From the NCBI GenBank assembly GCA_025517465.1, contig JAOPKE010000002.1, positions 372,001 to 436,000 of the forward strand: a stretch of DNA of 64,000 nt. Reading direction: 5' to 3'. Below the pieces are notes generated by a model. That model was given only the letters and a program-made list of their open reading frames with translations. It was not told where the DNA came from and searched no databases. The translations under genes and the position numbers were made by a program. Source of the DNA: Halobacteria archaeon HArc-gm2 (GTDB lineage Archaea; Halobacteriota; Halobacteria; Halobacteriales; Haloarculaceae). This document shows, piece after piece, positions 16,635 through 23,294 of the stretch. Position 1 is the stretch's first letter. The number at the start of each line of letters is the position of its first letter.

Positions 16635-17065
16635 TCGAAAGCCCTCGGCGCGCTCGACTCGCGCGGACCCGCTGCGCTCCGCCGGTGCTTGCGGGTCCGT
16701 GCTTCGTCCACCGCGCCTCGCCCTTTCATTCCTCCAGGGACAGCTGTCGCTCGCGCCACGGAGGCGCTCGCGATTGGCTCCACCAAACCTCCCCGGATTC
16801 GGCGCGTCCGCGCCGAATCACGCTTCCTGACTGCTCCGCAACCGCCCGGCCGGGAGCGAGTAGCCGAGCGAAAGCGAGGCTCTCGTTACCAGGGGAAGGG
16901 CAGGGCTGCGGTGCTGTGCGGACCCTGGAGGAATGAAAGGGCGAGGCGGGGTCCGGGAACCCCGGGCCTTCAAGCACCGGAGCGTAGCGAGGAGCGCAGG
17001 AGGTCCGCGGGACCGGAGCCCGCCGAGGGCTTTCGGGGTGTTTGTGGTCTCGATTACGACTCCTA
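16635..17065. repeat. long composite inverted-repeat element, locus R2 (REPIN-like)
   Basis: Occupies most of the 737 bp between the divergent luciferase pseudogene and a lipoprotein gene. The left unit (16635-16738) holds the perfect stem CGGACCCGC/GCGGGTCCG. The inverted right unit (16924-17037) holds the conserved segment CAAGCACCGGAGCGTAGCGA. The core (16739-16923) carries a perfect 11-bp hairpin at 16796-16819 (GATTCGGCGCG, TC, CGCGCCGAATC). The tail 17038-17065 (ggtctcgattacgactcc) is one copy of the sequence that is tandemly repeated at locus R1. The remaining 180 bp to the next gene shows nothing else. Confidence 0.88.
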
Positions 17066-17245
17066 GCGAGCGTACCTGGGGAGTTCGCTGTAGACGCAAA
17101 ATCAGCACTGTCACGACATGCTCGCCCCGATAGCCTCCTACGAGAAATTGAACGATATCTTTCTCGCCGTCCCGTCCGAGCACCGAAACCAGTCGAACCG
17201 ACCGCACGGAGAAAGCCTCTTCTCGGAGGCGACGAACGCCGGAGT

Positions 17246-17923
17246 ATGCGACGACGATCCGCCCTCGCCGCGTTCGCCTCTCTCGGGGCTGGGGCCTTAG
17301 CGGGCTGTTCGCTCGACCGCGAGGAACTCCACGACGACCCGCCCACCGTCCAGCCGTCGACCGAGACGACCGAGCGGACGCCCACTGCCACGGCCACCCC
17401 GCAGGAGTCGACGCCGCTACCCGGCGACGTCCCCGCCGAGCGTGTCGTCGCGGGGGAAGCCGTCGACGCCGACGGCCTGGCGGTCACCGCGGACCGCTGG
17501 TTCGCGCTGGAGGAGATTCGGTACCAGGACGGCGACGGCCACGACACGGTGACGACCGACGCGGGTTGGTTCGTCGCCTGGGAGTTCACCCTCCGGAATC
17601 GCGGCGACGCGCGACTCGACGCCCTGCCCGACGCCGTGTTCGAACTCGGCGTCGACGGTCAGCGCTACGCCCACGTGCACACCCTCCCCGGCGGCGTCCG
17701 GTTCGAGGACATCGACCAGCCCGACGTCGAGCCAGAGATCCGGGATCTGGCGTGGTACGGCGGCCTGGCCCCCGACGAGGCCGTCTCGCTGCAACTGGTG
17801 TACGAGGCGCCCGTGCGACCGGACTATCGCCACTACCTGGTCTGGGACCACGAGACGACGGTGGACGGGAGCGACGAGCCGGTGTACCTCACCGGCCAGC
17901 GAGCCCTCCCCGACGGGGAGTGA
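17246..17923 (+). CDS. lipoprotein of unknown function
   Basis: 225 aa. The signal peptide MRRRSALAAFASLGAGALAG ends in the lipobox LAGC (Cys about 21), with an arginine pair compatible with Tat export, as is common for haloarchaeal lipoproteins. A Thr/Pro-rich linker (STETTERTPTATATPQEST) is followed by a beta-rich domain with WFVAWEFTLRNRGDARLDAL, resembling DUF4352-like extracellular immunoglobulin-type folds. It should sit on the outer face of the membrane. The ATG at 17246 is chosen because the frame upstream only reads through repeat sequence. Confidence 0.85.
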   Translation: MRRRSALAAFASLGAGALAGCSLDREELHDDPPTVQPSTETTERTPTATATPQESTPLPGDVPAERVVAGEAVDADGLAVTADRWFALEEIRYQDGDGHDTVTTDAGWFVAWEFTLRNRGDARLDALPDAVFELGVDGQRYAHVHTLPGGVRFEDIDQPDVEPEIRDLAWYGGLAPDEAVSLQLVYEAPVRPDYRHYLVWDHETTVDGSDEPVYLTGQRALPDGE

Positions 17924-17950
17924 CTCGCCGGCGAATCGGCGACGGCCGGC

Positions 17951-18187
17951 TCAACCCCGTGCGAGTCGCGAAGCGACGTCGCCCAGCCACTCAGGTTCGT
18001 CGAGGTCGGCGAGGACGCCGTCGCGCCAGCTGGTGACGATCTCCGTCGCGCCGTCGCGCGTGACGTCGACGTGCCACTTCCGGCCGTCCTCCGTGGTAAG
18101 TTCGAACCGCGCGCCGCCGCCCGGGAGCGCGTCGAGGTGTTCGATGGTCACCGACTCGCCCGTGTAGACCTCGATGGTTTCCTTCAT
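17951..18187 (-). CDS. conserved small haloarchaeal protein, function unknown
   Basis: 78 aa, MKETIEVYTGESVTIEHLDA then GGGARFELTTEDGRKWHVDV. It is beta-rich and acidic with no cysteines and no known motif. A TATA-like box (gtttaagtg, about 18210-18218 on the minus strand) lies about 28 bp before the ATG. It is convergent with the lipoprotein gene. Confidence 0.7.
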   Translation of the reverse strand: MKETIEVYTGESVTIEHLDALPGGGARFELTTEDGRKWHVDVTRDGATEIVTSWRDGVLADLDEPEWLGDVASRLARG

Positions 18188-18310
18188 GGGTGGGTTCTGG
18201 TGTCGGGCTCACTTAAACAGCGGCGGGGATTTCGGACCGGCTGTTTCGCCAGGGAGTTAGATTTTGGTCGATGAATAGCGGGCCAAAATTCGGTCTGACC
18301 TTGACCTCTT

Positions 18311-18520
18311 TTAGCTACTGTCGAGACAAAGATTAGCTGTTGCTCGGAGAACGTCATCGTACACCTGAGCCGACACATACGCCTCTTCAAGCGGGCCTTG
18401 AGCGGCCAAAATAGGTAGTAATGCGGCGTGATAAAGCTGGTCTCGCGGGGTTCTAACCGCTGAATGCGGGGGATAGAACTGATCCGGCCCGGGGTGTTCC
18501 CATAGCCTCCACACGCACAC
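18311..18520 (-). CDS. possible fragment of an accessory-element protein
   Basis: A 69-codon frame (MCVWRLWEHPGPDQFYPPHS..., LYHAALLPILAAQGPLEEAYV, YDDVLRATANLCLDSS). The helical second half resembles the tail of small proteins from haloarchaeal mobile elements, but I cannot name a family. The surrounding 18188-18612 gap is AT-richer than the chromosome and marks the start of the island. It could be a truncated gene or chance. Confidence 0.3.
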   Translation of the reverse strand: MCVWRLWEHPGPDQFYPPHSAVRTPRDQLYHAALLPILAAQGPLEEAYVSAQVYDDVLRATANLCLDSS

Positions 18521-18612
18521 CTTCAGTACCCGTCAAGTAGCACTTGATTAATGCAGAATTAGCGAACGGTACTGAGGGTTTAATGTCCACTCTATCAGGG
18601 TTCAACCCGCAC

Positions 18613-19116
18613 ATGCAGATCAAACACCTCATGCAAGACGACGATGCCGTCTCACCGGTTATCGGCGTCATCCTCATGGTCGCGATCACCGTGATCCTCG
18701 CGGCCGTCATCGCATCGTTCGTGCTCGGTCTCGGTGACCAGGCACAGCAGACAACTCCGCAGGCCAGCTTCTCGTTCGATTACGACGGTTCACTGAATGG
18801 AAATAGCGATGGTGGTTTCAACGATGATACAGGAAACCTCACAGCCGCTAGTGGCGCATCCGACTCAGGTGTGCTAACTATCACGCATGATGGTGGGGAT
18901 ACGATCAATGAAAATCGTCTTTCAATCACTGATGATTCTGGTAGTAATCGACCTCACCTACACGACGCATCTAACATTAGCCCGGACCAAGACATTTCGG
19001 CCGGATCATCGCTGAGTGTTGGTATCGATAACAGTGATATAATTCGAATCGTGTACACCGGCGAGTCTGGAGACAGCAGCTCAACTCTCGCAACTTTCGA
19101 AGGACCGGAAGCCTGA
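18613..19116 (+). CDS. type IV pilin-like protein 1
   Basis: 167 aa from the ATG at 18613 ([18 protein letters not shown]). The haloarchaeal pilin N-domain is complete: a short charged leader, [19 protein letters not shown], then the hydrophobic H-domain ending [21 protein letters not shown] prepilin peptidase would cut before the hydrophobic stretch. The rest is a variable, Ser/Asp/Gly/Asn-rich beta domain ending [15 protein letters not shown]. It is first of three tandem paralogues, 6 bp from the next. Earlier in-frame starts exist at 18544 (TTG) and 18583 (ATG). It is a structural subunit of a surface pilus or adhesin; no assembly genes are in the window. Confidence 0.88.
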   Translation: MQIKHLMQDDDAVSPVIGVILMVAITVILAAVIASFVLGLGDQAQQTTPQASFSFDYDGSLNGNSDGGFNDDTGNLTAASGASDSGVLTITHDGGDTINENRLSITDDSGSNRPHLHDASNISPDQDISAGSSLSVGIDNSDIIRIVYTGESGDSSSTLATFEGPEA

Positions 19117-19122
19117 TCGAAA

Positions 19123-19632
19123 ATGAATATCCAACAAATTCTCAAAGACGACGACGCCGTGTCGCCTGTTATTGGCGTCATCCTGATGGTCGCGATCACC
19201 GTGATCCTCGCGGCCGTTATTGCATCGTTCGTGCTCGGTCTCGGTGACCAGGCACAGCAGACTACCCCGCAGGCCAGTTTCTCGTTTGACTACGATGCAA
19301 GCGCGAATGAAAACCTAACAATCACCCATGACGGTGGGGATACAATTGACCCTGCACGTCTTCAAGTAATCTCGTCTGCCGATTTCCACCCCGCTCCAGG
19401 TAATGATACTGGCAGCCATGGGGGGACTCAAGTTGGTAGTTATTACTTGGACGGTCAAGCAGACGCCTCAGGTGGCGGTGCTGCGTGGGTTGGGAGCGAC
19501 GTTACGGCAGGAACAAGCTTCGGCATAGTTCCCGAGTCTAGCCTTGACTCTGCCACCGTAAGAATTGTGTTCGTCGGCGAGTCGGGTGACAGTTCCTCTA
19601 CTCTGGCAACCTGGGAGGGACCTAACGCATGA
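19123..19632 (+). CDS. type IV pilin-like protein 2
   Basis: 169 aa, [18 protein letters not shown] followed by the same hydrophobic domain as its neighbours, nearly identical even at the DNA level (19156-19285). The middle (about residues 62-150) shares little with pilins 1 and 3 beyond [11 protein letters not shown]. The C terminus returns to the common [15 protein letters not shown]. Its stop overlaps the start of pilin 3 (ATGA at 19629-19632), so the three genes form one operon. Confidence 0.88.
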   Translation: MNIQQILKDDDAVSPVIGVILMVAITVILAAVIASFVLGLGDQAQQTTPQASFSFDYDASANENLTITHDGGDTIDPARLQVISSADFHPAPGNDTGSHGGTQVGSYYLDGQADASGGGAAWVGSDVTAGTSFGIVPESSLDSATVRIVFVGESGDSSSTLATWEGPNA

Positions 19633-20147
19633 ATCTTAAAGAACTCCTTCAAGAAGATGACGCAGTTTCACCAGTCATTGGTGTCATCCTCATGGTCGCA
19701 ATCACCGTGATCCTCGCGGCCGTCATCGCATCGTTCGTGCTCGGTCTCGGTGACCAGGCACAGCAGACCACTCCTCAAGCCAGCTTTTCATTCGATTACA
19801 CGGATGGAACTTCAGATAAATTGTCGATCACACATGACGGCGGTGACACCATTGATGGCGCCAATGTGAACGCCACAGCTGATGGGGTGGCTGACGGAGA
19901 AGGAAACGATGCGTGGGTAGGTGCAGACATATTCACGAGTGAAATCAGTGCAGGAACGGGAGATGCAATTGACAATTCTGTAATAAAAAGCTCAGATGGT
20001 GAAGGTAACACTGGATACCTGAACAACCATGACGACTCATCTGAGACAAATTTGGACCTGTCTGGTGCGACAATCCGTGTCGTTTACGAAGATTCCAGCG
20101 GCGACAGCAGTTCGACCCTCGCGACCTGGGAAGGCCCAGACGCGTAA
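19629..20147 (+). CDS. type IV pilin-like protein 3
   Basis: 172 aa, [18 protein letters not shown], the shared H-domain, then [20 protein letters not shown], a unique middle region, and the common end [15 protein letters not shown]. The pattern of constant N terminus, variable middle and constant C terminus across three adjacent genes suggests recombination between cassettes. The middle is AT-richer than the ends. Confidence 0.88.
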   Translation: MNLKELLQEDDAVSPVIGVILMVAITVILAAVIASFVLGLGDQAQQTTPQASFSFDYTDGTSDKLSITHDGGDTIDGANVNATADGVADGEGNDAWVGADIFTSEISAGTGDAIDNSVIKSSDGEGNTGYLNNHDDSSETNLDLSGATIRVVYEDSSGDSSSTLATWEGPDA

Positions 20148-20160
20148 TCGTTGACTCACT

Positions 20161-20472
20161 TCATTTTTCGACGTCCACCGACTGAGAGACATCTATCTCG
20201 TAGTAGCTCGGAACGGTCAGTGTCTCCGTGATTTCCTGCTTCTGTACAGTGGTCAGATCATCTCGCGCCAGCACCTGCTGGATCCGCTGGTCGATTCGGA
20301 GGGCATCCTGCCGAGCGTAGCGAGGCAGGGCTCGGGTGACGACCAGCGGGAGTCAGCCGGTGAACTCGGCGGACTTCATGAGCGCCGTGGTCTTGTTGCA
20401 GCTCCAGAACGCCGCTGCCTGGTCGATCGTGTCTTCGCGTCGAGCGTGCTTCCCGTCAGTTCGGATTCGCAT
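20161..20472 (-). pseudogene. small haloarchaeal regulator-like gene (DUF7692-like) with in-frame TGA
   Basis: From the ATG at 20472 the frame reads MRIRTDGKHARREDTIDQAA then AFWSCNKTTALMKSAEFTG, followed by TGA at codon 40 (20353-20355). The same frame then continues 63 codons (ALRIDQRIQQVLARDDLTTV, KQEITETLTVPSYYEIDVSQ) to a normal stop at 20161. The xRIRTDGxxAxRxxxID...CNKTxALxxA layout and the EIDVSQSVD ending match a haloarchaeal family frequent in mobile elements; the DUF number is from memory. A single nonsense mutation is the simplest reading. Confidence 0.65.
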
Positions 20473-20607
20473 GAACGCCGCTCGTACACACGGGGCCGTA
20501 AAACAGGGTCTGCTCGGGTAACTGAACGGGCTTCTGTTTAAGTGATACTCCGTAGCCCATGCCCATCGCCCACCGATCTCCCGACTGAGCCCATCGTCAC
20601 CCACCCA

Positions 20608-20642
20608 ATATGCACACGGACTGAGCGGGCTCGTGTGCATAT
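20608..20642. repeat. perfect 11-bp inverted repeat
   Basis: atatgcacacg (20608-20618) and cgtgtgcatat (20632-20642) are exact reverse complements separated by 13 bp. It lies between the broken regulator gene and the AT-rich membrane protein gene, about 60 bp past the 3' end of the latter. It could be a terminator-like hairpin, a regulator site, or an end of a lost element. No T-tract follows. Confidence 0.6.
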
Positions 20643-20699
20643 CGGAGCGAGTGGTTTTCTCGACGCACAAGTGTTGGGATTTGTACCGAGCGGCCGGTT

Positions 20700-21443
20700 T
20701 TAATCTCGCTGATCCCCGTGGCGCTTCACATAATATTCCTTAATTAATATCTCTACGTACCGGTGTTGTGTAAATGTAAGAAATGACCAAAATACCACTA
20801 CTACTATCGCAATTATAATTGAAACGCCCCACATTGTCCAGAAGAATGGGTCTTTCCAATTGTTGAGAGCAAGTGGGGTATAGATAATCAGGGTACCACC
20901 AGCTGCAATTCTGAGGTTAGTGGAGAAAATAGAAACAGACTGCAACCTCCGTAACCGAGGTGTGAGATGATCATCCATATAGATCAGGAGCAGATCGTAA
21001 ATCTCCCTGGGGCGATTATCCAGAAAATCGACACCCACTTCTGACTCAATATCCTTGCGAAATTCCATCTCTAAACTATTAGTGAGGCGTTCTTCATCAT
21101 CTCGCTCCTCTTGGAAATTCAGTTTATTTGGAAGCATTTCACGAACTTCTACTAAGTAAATATACCAGCGTGGCAGTTTGTCCATCTGATCGGTTTCTTG
21201 ATACACAAAATATCGAAAGCCCATTGGTACTCGAAATAGACCTGCCCGAAGTTGGTCAATGAATTCACCAATGAGATAGGCTGATATTCCTAACAGAACA
21301 TACTGTATTGGCCCATTCGGGAGAATGCTGGGGACGAATATTGTTACTCCAACTATGAAGGGGGCAATGAGTAACATTCCTGGAATGAGCCGTGTCAGGG
21401 TATCTCTCAACGAAAAACCAAGAACTGGTCCACTTTGAGCCAT
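20700..21443 (-). CDS. AT-rich membrane protein of unknown function
   Basis: 247 aa. Hydrophobic segments lie near residues 20-38, 45-60, 182-198 and 205-230, flanking a long charged cytoplasmic domain (about 85-170) with NKLNFQEERDDEERLTNSLE and LIYMDDHLTPRLRRLQSVSI. The protein is less acidic and the gene clearly AT-richer, with AAA/ATA/AAT codons, than the chromosomal genes on both sides, so it was probably acquired by transfer. Its place between pilins and tRNA-Ile fits an integrated island. I do not recognise a family; a stand-alone defence or surface role is only speculation. Confidence 0.78.
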   Translation of the reverse strand: MAQSGPVLGFSLRDTLTRLIPGMLLIAPFIVGVTIFVPSILPNGPIQYVLLGISAYLIGEFIDQLRAGLFRVPMGFRYFVYQETDQMDKLPRWYIYLVEVREMLPNKLNFQEERDDEERLTNSLEMEFRKDIESEVGVDFLDNRPREIYDLLLIYMDDHLTPRLRRLQSVSIFSTNLRIAAGGTLIIYTPLALNNWKDPFFWTMWGVSIIIAIVVVVFWSFLTFTQHRYVEILIKEYYVKRHGDQRD

Positions 21444-21836
21444 ACAAAGGAAAGAGCATTACCTGATAAATATTCTACCCACTGAACCTTTCGATGGAAG
21501 AAATCCACTAATAGTAAACTCTAGTTATACAACAGAACGTGCTTATCTTCGGCTAAAAACTTGATTCGGCCACTTTGACCCGACTACCTGTCTTAAACCG
21601 GCCCACTCGGAACGCGGTGAGTAGCTGCTGAAGGACGGGCAACAGCCCGACAGGCAGTCATACAACCGCAAATGTTCGGACAAATCGACTTCGAGGACGC
21701 CCTCGCGGGCGGCCTGTTCGCAGTCTCGGCCCGAGACGATCATACCCGCCGCTCCAGAATCAGTGTCACACCGAGATGAATTGGCTGGGGAGTTGCGCGA
21801 CCCAGTCGAACGTTCGAGGACCGTTCGGAAGTGGGA

Positions 21837-22166
21837 TGGGCCAACGCGGATTGTGAACCACGCCCAGACGGTCCTGCTCGTTCGCTTCGCTTACTGCGCG
21901 GGCTGCGACTGGTCTACTTCAAATCTGCTCGGTTCATACTTTCCGCTCGGTGGTCTCACTTCGTTCGACACCTCGCGAAAAAGTATGGGCCAACGCGGAT
22001 TGTGAACCAGAGGAAGACGTTCCGGGCGTGCGGCCTCGCTGCGCTCGGCCGTTCCGGGGCTGCGACTTCCAGGGTTCAAATCCGCTCGGTTGTATTTTTG
22101 CTACACTCACGGCTCACGTTCGTTCGCTGTTCGGTAGCAAAAATGGGCCAACGCGGATTTGAACCG
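21837..22166. repeat. tandem palindromic copies of the tRNA-Ile 3' end
   Basis: The 24-bp sequence tgggccaacgcggattgtga+acca occurs at 21837-21860 and 21986-22009, and the corresponding end of the functional tRNA gene begins at 22144. Upstream of the second and third copies is an inverted counterpart: cttcaaatctgctcggttca at 21917-21936 and ggttcaaatccgctcggttg at 22073-22092. The last pair extends into flanking sequence (tatttttgctac opposite gtagcaaaaa), forming a long hairpin. The copies look like attachment-site remnants of repeated integration. The rest of 21444-21836 shows no convincing gene. Confidence 0.75.
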
Positions 22167-22217
22167 CGAACCTCCCGGTTATCAGCCGAGCGCTCAACCT
22201 GATTGAGCTATTGGCCC
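22144..22217 (-). tRNA. trnI: tRNA-Ile (anticodon GAU)
   Basis: 74 nt reading from 22217 to 22144: acceptor GGGCCAA/TTGGCCC with discriminator A, D-arm stem GCTC/GAGC, anticodon stem CTCGG/CCGGG with loop CTGATAA (GAT), and T-arm CGCGG-TTCAAAT-CCGCG. All stems pair. There is no intron and CCA is not encoded. A TATA-like box (cgcttaaca on the minus strand, about 22252-22259) lies upstream. Its 3' end is repeated downstream, as expected for an integration target. Confidence 0.95.
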
Positions 22218-22301
22218 GCTGAGCGCATCAGAATGTATCCGAGGGCTACTGTTAAGCGTTACTACTCCGGCCTCGAATGCGGCACAGTACCACCCGACCG
22301 C

Positions 22302-22865
22302 TCACTCGTCACTCTTCTCCTCGAAGTCGATGTCGGTGGCGTTGTCGTGGTCGAACCCGCTGTTCTCGCCGCCGCCAGCGCCGCCGGCGCCGTCAGGGCC
22401 CGGTCGGCCCATCCCGCCGAAGCCCACGCGGTCGGTGTCGTCGTCGCCGGGGAACCCGCCGATGTAGACGTTCCCCGTCGCGAACCCGCCGGACTTGGCG
22501 TCGATGTAGGGCGTGATGACCCACTTCTTCGCGGCGACGCGGACGGGCCAGCGCGTGAACGGGATGGCCAGCAACAGCGCGAGGGCGTCCGTCACCAGTC
22601 CGGGGGTGAGGAAGAACGCGCCCGCGGCGATGAGCAACCCGCCGTCGATGACTTCGTCGGTCGGGATCTCCCCGCTGGCCAGCTTGCGCTGTATCTCGCT
22701 GAGGGTGTGCCGCCCCTCGGCGCGGACGAGCAACATTCCCAGCAGCCCGGTCAGGACGACCAGGAGGACCGTGATTTGCCAGCCCAGTAGCTGGTCGGCC
22801 ACCACTGCCAGCATGACGACGTCGAGCAGCGGTATCAACAGCAACACCGCGATGACGCGCAGCAT
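22302..22865 (-). CDS. fxsA: FxsA family membrane protein
   Basis: 187 aa from the ATG at 22865 (MLRVIAVLLLIPLLDVVMLA). It carries the FxsA core: helix 1, helix 2 ITVLLVVLTGLLGMLLVRAE, the cytoplasmic stretch EIQRKLASGEIPTDEVIDGG, and a hydrophobic segment GAFFLTPGLVTDALALLLAI. A Gly/Asp-rich acidic tail follows. In E. coli FxsA relieves phage T7 exclusion by F plasmid PifA; the function in archaea is unknown. The longer in-frame extension upstream would read the intergenic region and is not used. Confidence 0.9.
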   Translation of the reverse strand: MLRVIAVLLLIPLLDVVMLAVVADQLLGWQITVLLVVLTGLLGMLLVRAEGRHTLSEIQRKLASGEIPTDEVIDGGLLIAAGAFFLTPGLVTDALALLLAIPFTRWPVRVAAKKWVITPYIDAKSGGFATGNVYIGGFPGDDDTDRVGFGGMGRPGPDGAGGAGGGENSGFDHDNATDIDFEEKSDE

Positions 22866-22975
22866 ACCTCGTCTTGACGGTGGCGCCTCAAACCGTTTTC
22901 GTGCTAGGTGTGCCCATCGCAGGAATATACGGTGGAGATCCGTGAACTGACAGCGCTGTCGAGGTTTCAACAACC

Positions 22976-23250
22976 CGAAAGCCCCGATAGGCTCCACTCG
23001 GGGGGCTCGCTGCGCGCCTCACTCCGTTCGGTGCTTGCGTCGCCCGCCTTCGCGGAGCCTATCGCCCCTTTCAGTCCCACCCACGAGGTCTGTTCGTCCG
23101 GCTGAGTTACTGTGGACTGATGAGTTTTCCAGGTGGGTGGGATCGAAAGGGGCCGACCGCTCGGGGAAGGCGGACGCAGCAAGCACCGAGCGAAGCGAGG
23201 CGCGCAGCAAGTCCCCCGACCCGAGCGGGAGGGGGCTTTCGAGTTGTTGC
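22976..23250. repeat. short inverted-repeat doublet, locus S1 (REPIN-like)
   Basis: Left unit 22976-23083 (cgaaagccccgataggctcc ... cccctttcagtcccaccca) has a perfect stem CGATAGGCTCC (22985-22995) with GGAGCCTATCG (23054-23064). The inverted right unit 23132-23243 (ggtgggtgggatcgaaaggg ... gggggctttc) has stem CCGCTCGGG/CCCGAGCGG and the conserved segment CAAGCACCGAGCGAAGCGAG. Only about 50 bp separates them and no long core is present. It fills the gap between fxsA and the P450 gene. Confidence 0.85.
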
Positions 23251-23294
23251 TGGACGTGATCACAGTCCTCGTTGCACTCCCTCCCCTTCTCACG

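Noticed and set aside
18613-19850. Near-identical DNA segments in the pilins as an assembly duplication
   Set aside because: The segments are embedded in three genes with different middles, different starts and small base differences, so they are real paralogues.
21543-21743. Short frames on both strands in the gap before tRNA-Ile, including MFGQIDFEDALAGGLFAVSA at 21673
   Set aside because: Neither shows a recognisable family or promoter; they may be remnants of a mobile-element gene but cannot be supported.
22976-23250. Repeat boxes gtgggaatgaaagg resemble the ATTGAAA(C/G) 3' end of CRISPR repeats
   Set aside because: There is no regular repeat-spacer array, units are self-complementary and about 100 bp or more, and no cas gene is present.
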